64,000 bases of DNA, taken from NCBI GenBank assembly GCA_029204045.2, contig CM055072.1, forward strand, positions 3,507,014 to 3,571,013, read 5' to 3'. The first letter of the stretch is position 1. Every line of letters begins with the position of its first letter. This document shows positions 50,018-63,652 of the stretch, piece after piece. A program made the translations under genes and the position numbers. A model generated the notes under the pieces. That model did not search any database and was not told the origin of the DNA. It saw nothing but the letters and a program-made list of their open reading frames with translations. This DNA comes from Tillandsia leiboldiana (taxonomy: Eukaryota; Streptophyta; Magnoliopsida; Poales; Bromeliaceae).

Positions 50018-53000
50018 TTAATTTTGATCGGATTGATCTTGCGTGGAATGCGAGCGAGGCTCGTTGTTGTTCGAAGGAGAAGATTGCGAAGAAGGATCGG
50101 CGTGATCATCGTTGCTAGCCTCGGCTTTCAGAGGCGAACTTTGCGGTGCTGTTACAGTAACTTGAGAAGTCCTTTGGTTGGGGAACACGACAGATGGATC
50201 TTGGATGGAGAGCGTGGGCATGGCGTAATTGTAGTTGTAATTGTAATATCCGACCAACTGGGGGTGATCGAATTTGCAAGCGGAGCCGTATTTGCAGCTC
50301 CCGTACATTGTGTAGAAGTTGCACACCGGTTCGCCCTTCATGATGATCAAGCCAAAAACATATGAAAGTGATGAGGAAACAACAATCAGAAACAGGAATC
50401 GCAACTTAAGTGCCTAAAATTCTTCACTTGAGCAATTTAATAGTGAAATTTGCTGCATTTTGCAATTGCATCCCTGGAATCATTAATCTCGGCATGTAAT
50501 ATTTTTCTTGTAAAGGGACTATTTTTACTCTTTTTTTGTGTAAATTATTTTGAACAGGATTAAATTGGTCATTTTACATAAAAATGATCATGTGCCGAGC
50601 ACACGGCATAACCGACATCAAGGATTTTAACAACCAATAGTGTTGGGAATGCAATTGCGAAACATACAAATGTTTATGGACTGTAATGATGCAGGAACAC
50701 TCAGTACAATTTCCCCTCGAAGGAAACAAAAGCAGAGATAAAGAACGGAATATTTTACCGGTCTTAGAGGAAGTCCAAGGGGTCCAACGCTGCTCACAGC
50801 AGCTTGATTTGTCCTCTCTTTCGGGTGATGATATTTGCATGAAGTTCCATATTTGCAGGTTCCAGTTTTCATGAAGTATTGGCAGTCTGGTTGACCAGGC
50901 CTATCTGGAAGATTTGATGGGGTGCTCGAACCTGATTCTGCGTGATTCTTGGCAGAAGAAATCTGGCTTACACCGTCCTGCTGTATTTGAAAAAAGCGTG
51001 TGTGATTTTCAGTATGATATTAGAGCATGTTTGGTTGCATAATTTTTGTACTTGGAATGAGAATCTGAATGATCATCTCCTATTCTGACAGAGTTTGGTA
51101 TGAGGGAATCTCATTTTGAATCCCATCCCAATGTGGAACAGAAATCGTCTGATCCCCTAATTTGAATCAGGCCTAGATGCCCAGAGTGGAATCTTATCCC
51201 GCGGTGGAATGGGCAATCATTCAGTCCAATACCTATAATGGTTGGAGGAAACCAAACGAACTAATGGTATTGGTGATCACCATTAGTAACGACCCGGCCC
51301 ACTAGTAATAATAACTCGTTAGGTCCAAACCACAGTCCAAAATGTTTAAGCCCAGTTATTATTACTAGTGCCCATATCTCTTATATACCCAATCACAATT
51401 CCATTCCCATCCGATGTGGGACTATTGGGGTGTCACACCATTTCAATTGCAACCCATTCCAAATCTGTTACCAGTTCCGATTCCAATTTGCAAACCAAAC
51501 ATGCCTTAGAAGTTCTTAGCTAGAATTCTATCTGATATAGCAGTAAATGAAAAGGCAGCAAGTTCTCTAGATCCTAGATTAAATATTCGAAATATGACTT
51601 AGAAAAACAATTATTTTTTAACACTTAGTTTTCTATATCGAAATTTCATCATTATAGAGACTAGCCACAAATAGCAATGAGAAAAGAAAACCGAAAGCAG
51701 CAGAAGATCCATGAAAAAGAAGTGTAATAATGATTTTTAACACAACCAAATGTTTCAAGCAACAGAACAGGCAAAGAAGAAAAAGGAAAAGAAAACAAAA
51801 AGAGGAATATTCTCAGGCAAACTATCGGTACGCAAATAGTGCTGACAAACATTACAAGTCACTGAGCCTTTTGAAAGAGCTAATATCAACACGGTTCACA
51901 GACTTCATCATGCCTTTTCTTCAAAAGGCACCAGTGAGATAAAACAACATACAATGCAATACACAGGAGAGCTCAGTGTTAGCCGTTGGATCTCACGTCT
52001 GTTTGGTAGTTTTAGAGAACAGCTAAAGATAAATCTAGGTCAGGAGGGATGAAAATTTGATGGGGAGCTCTTCTTAGCTGATTATGTGAGTAGGGGTGGA
52101 GAAAGGTATCCCAACTATTAATCTCAATCAAACCATCCAACCAAGTTCTGAAAAGAAATAATTTTTAACTAAAGGAAAAGTGAAATTCACTAAGCTAGCA
52201 CCATAGATGGATATTTAGTAAGTTTTGAACACATGGCAGCCTAGAGAACCATCCTCATATGATCATCTAAGAGGAGGTACTCATATAATTACCATATGCT
52301 TGGGAGAGAGAATATGTGACAACTGGTAGAGGGACTCAGACTCATTATTAATAACAAATCATGAACCACTAAAGTGATATGTTCATGGTAAAACTTATGT
52401 TCAAGTACGCCTGAGTAAGATTCACTTGAGTGACCCTTGGAAATAAAAACAAATTAAGGTGGTCTCCAACACTAATTGGTGTCAACTTCTGAATTACAGG
52501 TGAAACCATCTTCTGACTTCAACAAAAATAAAATGCAATAAACAGATTATTCTATGATGAATAATTGATCAACCAGAGAAACCACCTCCAAATTATATAC
52601 ATCGAACAAAGGACTAATATAAAACAACAGAAAAAGAGGACAAATAGCACAGTAACAAAAATTGCTCTCTTAAGGCAACTAAAGATTTCCTGAAAATAAA
52701 TATGTACAAAATAGACAGCTCAAAAAAAAAGAAGAAGAAAACTGGCCCACGTCAAAAGGGGATTATGAACAAAGAATGTTTTAATACCTTTTGTAGTAGG
52801 TTAATTACAATTTATCCGCACAGAAACTTGGACATGGCCAAAAAGAATGTTTCAGTGTTTTCCGTAGTTGCAATGCAAGAAGATTGCTGATGACATTAGA
52901 ACACACTGATAGAGAGGCATCTATTGACGTATCCAGGTGTACACAGCTATGCAATATAAGAAGCATAAAAGACTCGAGCACAGACTGTCTATTTTATGCT

Positions 53001-53531
53001 CCATTATTTTATTGTCCAAATCACTGATCTAGAAAACTGAAAAGTTTCCCAGTTCGATAAAGGCAACAAAATTGTCACTAATAAGGTAGAGCTTATTTTT
53101 TGTTTTTTTTTAAGAAGGAAAAGAAAAGAAAAAACTAATTTCTACAGGCATTCTTTGCACAACAGCAGATATATATATATCCTATTGACTGACTGACACA
53201 CTACTATCTGTGAATGGTTTTGCAGTCAGTAATATTGATTGATTGACACTAGTTTCTACATATCACCGAAATAAGTAAGGCTGCTCTTCAAATTAGATGG
53301 GCGAAGCACTAAGTAGAAGATCTTGTGGAAGCGTATTAAACCCCGTAAACCAATCGTAGGCAGATACATGTAGCAAATAACTCTCCAATCTTTCTACTTA
53401 TTAAGGTATGACTATTGTTCAACAGGAACTCCAAAATTTAGCATGTTGTACGTTGTAAGTAAATCCTCAAGATCATGCAAAGTGCAGCTGTAGTTATCTT
53501 CGATAAAAAGCTAAAGATACCAAGCATTATA

Positions 53532-53606
<75 letters not shown>

Positions 53607-55528
53607 ATGATAGCTGGAAATGGGCAAAGAACAAGAAGTCCTTTTGTCCAGCCACACTTATTAAGGATATTAAAACCAATAAATTGACAATGTACATAAC
53701 CAAATGTTTAACTCCAAAATACTTTTGCTTCGTGTGCCAATTATAAGACAAAACAATGTTTTACTTTCATATGATAACAAGATATTACTACCCATTATCA
53801 GTGTACATGACTCAGCAGTTATATGGCTTCCGGTAAATAAGTTAAAACAATATGTTATTTTTTATCCGATACTGATATGGAACGGCAACAAAAGAAATTT
53901 TAGCCACCATACATGGTTATGGGAAGAAAAAGAATAAGTAAAACTTTTTCAAGATTTAATGGTTATGGAAAGAATTAGTTTCAATTTTAGATGCTGACCG
54001 TGTATGCGCTCCAACCGTGTTGCATGGGCATAGTGCTTTGGTTTGGTGGAAGAAGAAGATGCGAGTGAGCGGCATAAGGAGTTCTTGAAAATGGCCATGT
54101 TGAGAGCCCACCAATTAAAGGTAAACCGGACGGAGAAACCATTGAAGAAGCAGTAGATCCATAGGCAGAGGATCCGGATGTGACAGGAAACATGTATCCA
54201 GAAGTGGAAAGCTGGGGGTGATTGAACTTGCAGGCAACTCCAAACTTACATGATCCTGTCCTCATGTAGTAAGCACATGGTTTTTCACCCTACAAAATGT
54301 AGAAGTATCAAATATATATAAGTTGATGATGCCTATGTAAAATGGATTTAAGATACGAAAATAGTAATGGGGTGAAGGAAGCTACCTCTCTTATTGGCAG
54401 GCCCAGATAGTTCAGTTGGATAGGTTGTGCATTGACTTTATCTCGTGGATGATGGTATTTACAAGTTGCCCCAAACCTGCAAGTTCCTGTCTTCAAAAAG
54501 AACTGCACGAAACCCATAAACTGTTATTATTCTCGAAGCTTTCCAAGTTATGCCAACTCATCTATGCACAATAAACTAATATATGAATCTTGGAAATTAG
54601 GTTAACAATCATATTTTCTTGACAATGATAGTTCTACTGCTTGTAGGCTTAAAGGAAACATAGTTTTCAAAAGCAGTCTATGCGACAGCATATGCGGTCC
54701 GCTGACTTAAACGCACCGCATATTGATATACGGTAGTATGTACGGTCAGTCCGTATATGCCATAATAATATGTGGCAACGTATTAGCCGCATAATATAAT
54801 TTAATATATGTTTTTTTTTACTTTTTGTAATATAGCTAATGTAATAACGTTAGCTACCTTTCTCTTGACTTTTGTTTGGTTGTTTTGTTATTTTCTTTCA
54901 TGTTCTGTTTCGCAGTATTGTACTTTATATAAGTTATAGTCATTCATATTCCTAACTATAATAAGTGTATTACTATATATTCTCGTAAGCTATATATACT
55001 TTTTTATTATTAATAGCTAAACTGCATATGTGCCCGCATAAGTGCCTTATGCTGCCTATGTGCTATGCGATAGGTCAATCGCCTGCATACTGCATAGTGC
55101 TTTTTAAAGCTTTGGTTTGCGATTGGAATAGGGATAGCAAACCAAACTGGAATGCACCAAAATCCCAGTGGGAATGAACTAGTCTCTCAATTTTTTAGGT
55201 TCATTTGAAGATAAAACAGAAATCAAAAGAGTTTTCATTTTTCCATTGGCTAGACTCACAAGTCAATTTGGGTTATTCCTGATAATGAAACAGCTAGAAC
55301 AAAATATAAAACTATCGCAGGCTATTATTCGCAAAGGCCAGCAATCGAAACACTAAGAAACTCAAAATTTAAAGTAGACAACAAAATCATCAATAAGTAC
55401 GGATCTATTGATACAGAACACCCACATTCACAAAAGCTGAACATTCACAGAAGCTGACCATCCACTTTTTGATACAGTTTACAGTCAGCGATAATCCCGT
55501 TCAAGATTAGATCTCTATCATTGTGCAG

Positions 55529-55578
<50 letters not shown>

Positions 55579-58500
55579 AACTCCTTCACAAACAGTTATA
55601 TAACTGAAACCCATATCCGTGGTACTTGTAGAGAGAGAGAGCGAGGAGTTTTTATAGGTCACATGTTGATGCTATTCCTGTTTTACTTCCACAATTGATT
55701 CACTAGGCGATGTAAGAAGTACGATACCCCTATGTAGAATACAGTAATATCATAGTTATCAGGAATTGAATGATTAAACCAAGAAAGTTTGATAAGAACA
55801 TAGAAAATGCCCAGCCCCTATAACTTCTATTCAAAAAAAAAAAGAAAAAGAAAAAAAGAGAACTTCAATTGTTATACTGGTTCTTCTGAGAAGAATAGTC
55901 CTGTGTATACCATGGATAAATAGCGCATCAATGTACTCACTAATTGTCGTTCATCATCTTAAATTAGCACATTCCAACACTATAGTAACAGAGAAAATTA
56001 AATGACCTAATATTCAAAAAGAAATGAATTTCTGGAAATTTAAATTTGAAATTTGAATTTCTGAAGGGTATTCGCGATGAAACGGCTAAACTGACGAAAC
56101 GAGACCCGATCCTAATGAAACGAAATGGTTACCTGATCAGTTTCGTCAAGCTGAACATCATGGTGGAGTCTGATTTCAGTTTCGATGAAGCAAAAGCACA
56201 AAAATATGCAAAACAATGCAATTTTCGACAGTAATTGTGAAAAACACGCGACATTTCATGTGCCAAATTGCACGATTTTTGAGGTGAAATTAATGGTGAA
56301 CAGAATACCCTCGTAGGTGAGTTTTGAGTAATAAATGATGAACCATAGGGGTTAATTTGCAATTTGTACTAAATGAGGGAATGGGACAACGCGTATAGGG
56401 GTTAACATTTCATGTGTGAAATTTCAGAGATTTGACCAACAAAAGGATTCAAATGAAAGTAGACTCAGAGAGCAACGCCTGAAGCCAAGTTTCACTAAAA
56501 ACGGAACTTCGGGTAAAAAGTTGCATGATCTCGAATCTGGAAGTCGCATGCAGTTTTTCTGCTGGACACCGAACACCGCGCGCATTCAAAATAGAAAATA
56601 TCGCTGAATACCCAACGGATTTTAGCAAATAAAGGCTCATTGGAATCTACGCTCAGAGGCGAACGCGTCGGTCCAAGTTTTTCTGGAATCGGACCATGCA
56701 TCGCGCAACAGTAGCATCTCGAAGTCACTCCTTGCACGCAGTCTGGAAGAATGTTGGCGAAATCTGAGAATTTGCGAGGCTTTTGCACAAGTGTGTCGCT
56801 CTAGTAAGGACGCGGCTGCGATGATTAGTGAAGGGTGGTGTCCGTGTGCACAATTTCAAAAAAAAAAAAAAAAGAATCTAGACCTGGACGCAATTGTGCG
56901 GCATCTTTTAGGTTTCGGGTGCAGGAAACCTAAGGGGTCCCTTTTCTTTTCGGTTTGCCCATACCCTAGCCGCCGCTCCCTCTTCCTCCTCTCTGCACCC
57001 TCTAGATCTCTACACCCCAGCCTTGGATGCAGCCACCTGAACCCAGCCTGCTCACCTAGCATGGTCGAGCATGGACCCCAAACTCTCTCTTTCTCCCTTT
57101 CATGATCTCTCTCTACCTCCTCCTCTTGGTTTGGGTTGAACCGAAGCTTTCCATGAATGACTGCACCGACTCTGGATCGCACACCGACATTCCCAGACCC
57201 TGACGACGCCGTCTCCATCACTGCAGGGCTCCCCCAAGCTCGGGTTCCTGTTTCCAAACAGGAACCCGAGTTAAGGTCCTTGCAGGCGCCACCTTCATAG
57301 TTGGGCCGCCGCCGTGCTGTCGCTTTGGTGTGCACTCGTCGCCACAGGCTCCTAGGAGGTTCGGCGACTCCCTCTAGTGTGCACTCGTCGCCACAGGCTC
57401 CCCCTGGCTGCTGGGTGCGGTGGGAGTGACTCCTTGCTCTAGTCACTTCCGATTGAGGCTTGTGGGTGGCCGCGCTCTTGGTTCCGACCTCCCCAACCGC
57501 CGGGGATTTTATCGCTGGCGAGCACGGCCTTCCTGAGGATGTGGGAATCACCGTGCTCACCTTTGAAGCCATCAAAACTGCCTTGGACTGCTGGTTGGTC
57601 GACGTCGCCCCGAAAAACGTCAAAAATCAGCACTTTACTTGGCCCAGCATGGTTCCCGATGCATAGCTTCGCTTCGGACAGCTAGCATGGAGTCTGGGAT
57701 GTCGGAACCTTCGGGACGATGTCTTGGGACAGCAATAATAGTTGGATGACGTCTGGAGTGTTTCGAAACACTTCTAGACTGAATCGGACCTCAAAACGCC
57801 AAATCGGGTGTTATTGGATTTTTGCCGCACGAGTTGCTTCTGTCCGCAGCAATTGTTAGGCCTTAATTGCTGGTCATTGTGTGAGGTTTGACACCTCTGG
57901 TCGCAGCGAGGAGGCTGCGGGTGGTTCCGGTGCCAAAATAGGCATCCCGGAAACCTAGTAGGCGAGTTTCGGGACCTAGATGGTCCATTTTGGCGGACTA
58001 GTTGTACGGCTGTCCCAACGTCGAAGTTATTGATGTTTTGGGACAGCGGATGATCCACTGAGGCTTATGGCACGTCGTGTTATATTCCGGGGAGTTAGTT
58101 GAGTCTCGGTGGCCTTAGCGATGCTAATTTGCATAGCTCGAAAATCGGTTAAAGGAACCGATATTTCGATAGCTATTCGGATTGGGTTGTGGGCGACTTA
58201 GTATCGCAATGTGATGTCAGTTATTGTGGGAGCCTGTTAGAGTATGATTGAATCGGCTCAGTAGAGATTACTGACGAGTGGTACTTTATGCCTAGATTCC
58301 CTTGGCGCCTAGAGGCTTTAGCAAAGTCATGGATTCGAACTGTTGTCTTTCAAGTGGGTACTTCGATTCTGACATTAGCATAGTGAAACCTCACTAGGTA
58401 CCATATTCGATTGGACCCTTTGATCTCTCACTTGATACTTGTCCTACACTTGTGCAGTTATATCATTTCATTGTACTTTGCTTCTTTACATGGCCGATGT

Positions 58501-60457
58501 TAGATTCTTGATCTCACCCTTGGTTATTGCCATGATATTGATCTCACCTATATATTTATATATCCGTCATCTGATATACGCCTGTGATTGCGGCCATGCC
58601 TAATTATATGTTTACGTCTCAGCATGCCTGTGTGTTTGCCTGCTAGTCACACTTGATCCTATACTTGACCACTAGCATGATGTTTTGATCTCGCTCTTAA
58701 TCATATTGTTATTTCAACCATGCTTGACGGATAGTAGTTATCCTATTGATTATCTACTAGTACATGTCTGAGATTTTTATTGTGGTTGAGCACCCATCTG
58801 TTCATGCACCTGAGATACCTTGTGGTCGACTGATTGTACCTACTCATGACATCGTCGATTATTCTTGTTCATTCTAGTGGATTGTCATTGTATGATTCAT
58901 AGAGTAGATGTTGTGACTCTCAGAAATGTAGTTTTGATCACCCTTCTTGGGTTGTGCACTTACAGTGGATTTGTGATGACTTTGGTTGAGTGTCTTTGGG
59001 CCTTGTGCCGTTGTCGATCGATAGACCGTGAGCTTTGATATGTGTGCATAGTCCTTGTGATCCCAGTTGGGAGTTTCTCGGCTTACTACCGTCTTTCTAG
59101 TCTCTAGATCGCGAGTTTGAGCATCAGCATTATGATCGCCATAGCACCGCTGTACATGTCACGTACGCCCGTGGAATTGATCCTCCACATTGGCGTTCTT
59201 TACCGGTAGAGTGGTCTAGTGTGACTCGTGAGCCCCAGATCGCACCAAGTGGTGCCGGGTTATAAGCCCGATAGGTGCCAGATAGTGGCATTAGCCTGAG
59301 ATCCTCATGACCAATAGTAGCGCTGATTGGGTATTTTGATTTCCAGTGATTGACACATTGTTAGGGTACTTGGTTGTTTCTATATTGCATACCATTGATA
59401 CTAGCTGCTTTTCATTTACGGCATGATATGAGTAGTACCTGATTATTGTTAGAACCTTTCATGCAAGGTTCGAAGTGCCGTGGCACGGGGGCGTGCCGCT
59501 CGCCGCCTGGCACGGTACGGTATCGGCACGCTTGCGTGCCGACACGTGACACGCTTGCGTACCGATGGATACGCATGACCTCCCAGTGGCACGCTCTGGC
59601 ACGTTTTTTTTTTTATTTTTTTTGTTCCCAATAAACTCTTATAATATTGTTTTGAAATGTTTAGTCAAAAAATTATGAATATTGGCTATATATAGCTTAC
59701 TATACTCACCAATTAATATATTGATATTTTTTTATATATATAAAGTACAATGGAGTTATTTTTCAAAATAACCTTCTAAAATTTTATAATTTGCGAAATA
59801 ATCTTATCAAAATTTTATTTGTAAAACTAATCCTTTTTTTGCCATATCAGCTTGCCATATCAGCGCCACATACAGAAGGCTCACCGCCTTCTAAAGACGG
59901 TGGACCGCCTTCTAAAGACGGTGGACCGCCTTTAGCTATAATTTTCATGATTAAGTTAATTTCAAATAAAATTATAGAGAGATACGTAAATAAAATGGGA
60001 ATGTGGGTACGAGCCAGATTTTAAGAGATTTAGGTTGTTATTGTAGAAAGATAAGATAAAATGAGAATGTGGGTACCGATTAGATTTTTAAAATATTTAA
60101 ATTATTATTATTTATTAACTAATATAAGAAGGAAAAGAGATAAAAAATATTTTTAATCATAAAACCTAAATTTTTAAAAGATTTAGATTGCTATTAGTTA
60201 GTAAATAATAACAACTTAAATCTTTTAAAAATTTGATTTATAACCACATTCTCATTTTATCTTTATCTCTTTACTTTTTATATTAGTTAGTAAATAATAA
60301 TAATCTAAATCTCTTAAAGATACTCACATTTATTAACAACCTAAATTAGTTAGTGAACAAAACAACCTAAATCTCTTAAAGATTAAAACAAAAAATATGT
60401 ACCGTACAATATGTGATTTTTTAAAAAAATAATAATAAAAAATACTCTACGCATGTG

Positions 60458-60495
<38 letters not shown>

Positions 60496-63400
60496 GAAAA
60501 AAGGCCGTGCCGCTCGGCACGGCACGACGCCGATACCCAAAGGTATCGCTCGAGACGGAGGGGGGTGCGATACCCCCTCTGTACCGTGCCCCCATTTGAG
60601 GGGCACGGTACGTGCCGCCCGTGCCGCCGCGGCACGGGTGGCACTTTAAACCTTGCTTTCATGCTACATGAGTTGTTCACTCTACTTAATTTTCAGCATC
60701 ACTGATTGTACCCTACTATACCTGATTTACATTAGTTTTGTATGATGATCAGCCTTTAGCTTGCACTTTAATTTACATGGTTATACTTGTTCATGTCTAA
60801 TCTACTGATTTTGCTTATATCATGTGTTACCTGTTGATTACTCCGTAGATTGATTTCATTCTTGTTTACCTACCATGCTTATCTGTCCACCATGCTGATC
60901 ATATCTGTTATTACCTGTTGATTACTTCTAGTCCATTTTGCTTATAGTATACCAGTAGGTACGACTTATTTGTTTCCGGTTCGTTGTACCCACTGGGATA
61001 CATTCAGTTATATCTCACACCCTGGTGGTAACCCCTTTTTCAAGTACTACATGTTGTGGGATAGAGGACGATGTCGTGAGGACATTTGGTGCAATTGTTA
61101 GAGCCGTCCCAGTTATTGATCTCGATTTGTTGTGGTTTGTTAGCCTGTTATTTGAATTGTAGTAGCTGTGATTTAGTTGTATAAATTATTGAAGTTACTT
61201 TTAATTAGTAAGCTCTGAGTTGTGCAAATTGTGATATCTTGTACATTGCCTAGCCGTGCGTGTATAAGGGAGGCTCTGTCTGTTTGGACCAAAAATTTTG
61301 AATTCACGTGGCGAATCTCGCGTCCTGGGGATTTCGTTCGAACTCTGATTTATAAAAAAAAAATAAAAAATTTAGACCGCTTTTAATACCCACGGCGTGA
61401 CAAACACTCTATGACCAAATATGATCACTAGCAGTGCCATTTAGATATTATAACTAATTGATCATAGGGCAAATGTATGCATGTATGGCCAGTTATAAAG
61501 TTAGTTTTCAAGTTGAAACAGCAAGAAAATCCCTAAAACTATCATGTATAATCATCCAAGCATTCTTCAACAATAGGTATATACACAATGTCATACATGT
61601 TGAAAGGCCTAACCTAACAAGTTCAGACATTTCCAAAAGAAAATCCAAGACGAAAAATCTAATTTGGAAAAGATATTTAAAACATTCTAGATTATGAAGA
61701 TGTTCATTATATGGATAAACGTGTCGTTACCTTTAACAAGTATAGATGTAATATTTTATGCTTGTTCTCAGCTTGGAAGTTGCATACAAGTCAAAGCATT
61801 TATCCTCATGCAAAAAAAAGACTCATAATGACAAGCTTCCGTAGAGGTAATGCTACCAACTCTTCTAATGCATGCTTTTTATTATTTGATGCTTCAATTA
61901 TTCTCAATTAAGTTTGTAATGTCCTTTTAGACTGTTTCTAGAAGAGTCTCTCTATGTCAGGAGCAAAAGACTAAGTGCTGGCAAACAATGAAAAGTATGG
62001 AGCTCCTTGCCATGAGGAATAAGCAGAAATGAGCTTCTAGGCCTAGAAGCATGAGCTCCCATTTGAAGATTCTGCTTCTAAATATAGCAGGAGGATATGG
62101 AGGATTTCAATAAAATGCCATCGCAGCTTTCTTAACCAATACTTTTGCAAAAACTGAGGACGCACTAACTGAGAGCCCATTGTGGTAACATGTTTGTGCC
62201 GTAGCTTTAACTTTTTGCTCAAAAAATTGCAAGCACTAAATATTCTAAAATACTAAAATTTGATAATTCAAGAAAAACAACAAAAGTATTATCAGTTCTC
62301 CAAACCGAACAATATGCTCGAGTCACCACAGCTGGTATATAGACATTTATCAGCAAGTCACTAAAGCAAGTATGGGAGGTGTTGACATTCATTTCATGAT
62401 TTTGAAAGATTAGGTTCTTTTCTGGGGGAAAGATCCTGAAAATTTAGTTTGAGTACACATATCCACATAATACTATATATAGCTCTCTAGGGAGGAGAGA
62501 TCTTCTTCACTTGCCTAGGGCGCCTAGTCGTTCATCTTTAATCAACAAAATGCATGAGCAGTACTCTCAACTCAATTGGATTTCACTTATTCCCTTGTTC
62601 TGAATCTGATCTTCTAATTAAGACGACTAGTAGACCTATAAAGCAGTCTGGCATAAATATGTCATTCCTCATGTACAATTCGATCAAACAACCATGCTGA
62701 CTCACTTAAAAGAAATACTAAGCATCTTACATGATAAAATTAGTAACCATACATCTAAAGCATTAGTACCTGGCAATCAGGCTGACCTTCTCGCTGCGGA
62801 AGTTCGCCTCCATACTGAATTACCTATCACAAATTAATTAGTAAATAAATAAAGTAATCCTCTCAACACCTACAATCACTTGTACAAAAAGTCAAAAAGG
62901 AAAGTGAGAGAGATAAGCATTCTGAACATATATAGAAACTTAAGTCCATCAAAGATAAAAATAAATAAGCTATATCGGTTCTCAGCAGCAATAAAATTGC
63001 CTATGCACTCACCTGCCCAATGTAGTAACCAGGATGATTGTATCGGCACTTGCTACCATAACCACATGTCCCTGTCCTCATGTAGAAAATGCAATTCGGC
63101 TCGCCGGGACGATAAGGATAGTGATTCCCGTGGCCGTCGGCCCAATCTGGCGGCCCATCGTCCACTTTTAACCCCCACATCCTCTCTGCACCCAAAATCA
63201 CTAGTCAAGCCCATCTCAATAACTTCTAGTAGCCCTAACTATCACTTCCCACAAATAGAGCAAAATGATGCATTCAAAAGCAATTTAACAACAGATCAAA
63301 CTAGGAAAGATGAAGCAGCAGCAAATATAGTACATAAAAAAGTAGATGTTGCCCAAAAATTATTCGGAGATAATCTTAACAACCCTACTCGCATGCATGA

Positions 63401-63652
63401 TGGATATCTGACACACCATACTAAGTAGAGAAAACTGAAAAGACAATATGCCACTAAATGTCGAATGTAAGAATGCAAAACCACAATGCTCTGATATCAT
63501 ATTATTCAAAAGATTGATCGGTAACGAAACGGCGCAGAAATAATCATACAAAAAGAGAGAAAAAAATCTTAAATTAAACCTTCGAGCTCGCCGTCGGGAG
63601 AAGCATTGGCCGGATTCGACACGGGACGATTCAGCTCCCCGTTCTCCGGCAT
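50018..63652 (-). CDS. CCCH zinc-finger protein, ZFN type with five C3H fingers
   Basis: Seven exons on the minus strand: 63652-63580, 63185-63013, 62823-62770, 54502-54386, 54289-53999, 50980-50759 and 50335-50018. They splice in phase into 415 codons with GT/AG borders. Five C-X8-C-X5-C-X3-H fingers are complete: C56/C65/C71/H75, C99/C108/C114/H118, C144/C153/C159/H163, C269/C278/C284/H288 and C315/C324/C330/H334. The second finger is split by intron 3. The spacing of three fingers, a long linker, then two fingers is that of plant ZFN1-like proteins, nuclear RNA- or DNA-binding factors. The start ATG precedes MPENGELNRPVSN. The C-terminus is Ser/Asn/Asp-rich and disordered-looking. Intron 3 is 8,267 bp because of transposon insertions; intron 5 is 3,018 bp. 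Confidence 0.92.
51023..51505. mobile_element. Harbinger-type MITE in CCCH intron 5
   Basis: Ends GAGCATGTTTGGTTGCA and TGCAAACCAAACATGCC are inverted (one-base offset), and TTA flanks both sides (51020-51022 and 51506-51508), the usual PIF/Harbinger target. It is interrupted by the LTR-like insertion at 51285-51437. Without that insertion it would be about 325 bp. Confidence 0.75.
51285..51437 (-). mobile_element. short solo-LTR/TRIM-like insertion
   Basis: A 153-bp insertion flanked by a 5-bp duplication, CCATT (51280-51284 and 51438-51442). On the minus strand it begins TGTGACACCCCAATAGTCCC and ends GGCCGGGTCGTTACT, close to the TG...CA form of LTRs. Its first ~140 bp resemble the terminal region at 30345-30497. 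It splits the Harbinger-type MITE. Confidence 0.75.
53533..53604. repeat. (TA)n microsatellite in CCCH intron 5
   Basis: About 72 bp of TA repeats. Open frames of Ile-Tyr repeats here are spurious. Confidence 0.97.
54662..55115. mobile_element. possible hAT-like MITE in CCCH intron 3
   Basis: Loosely inverted ends (TTTTCAAAAGCAGTCTATGC and a complement of AGTGCTTTTTAAAGC) with GCATATGCGG / CTATGCGATAGG text nearby. No target-site duplication was confirmed, so this is tentative. Confidence 0.3.
55530..55576. repeat. (GA)n microsatellite in CCCH intron 3
   Basis: About 47 bp of AG repeats. A shorter GAGAGAGAGA run lies at 55630. Confidence 0.95.
56046..61401 (+). mobile_element. LTR-like dispersed repeat, plus-strand copy in CCCH intron 3
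   Basis: Homologous, in opposite orientation, to 25920-30497. Shared blocks lie near 56046-56120, 56440-56760, 57850-57960, 59180-59320 and 60950-61030. The 3' limit is placed at GGCGTGACA (61401), LTR-like, and the 5' end appears truncated. Open frames in the GC-rich part (56856-57623) have no recognised domain. It is inserted in intron 3 of the CCCH gene, antisense to it, and interrupted by a hAT-like element. Confidence 0.6.
59465..60655. mobile_element. hAT-like element nested in the LTR-like repeat
   Basis: A 1,191-bp insertion with ends CAAGGTTCGAAGTGCC and GGCACTTTAAACCTTG and a perfect 8-bp duplication, CTTTCATG (59457-59464 and 60656-60663), the hAT size. The termini are rich in GGCACGG/CCGTGCC motifs in both orientations. 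The AT-rich middle includes a poly-A tract at 60457-60493 and a remnant related to the 34193 MULE arm. No transposase frame is present. Confidence 0.88.
61402..62769. other. remaining proximal part of CCCH intron 3
   Basis: Moderately AT-rich intron sequence. No coding exon or element border was recognised. Confidence 0.5.

Noticed and set aside
56856..57623. 255-codon minus-strand frame in the LTR-like repeat
   Set aside because: No domain or splice context, low-complexity ends encoded by a poly-A tract, and it lies within a dispersed repeat.
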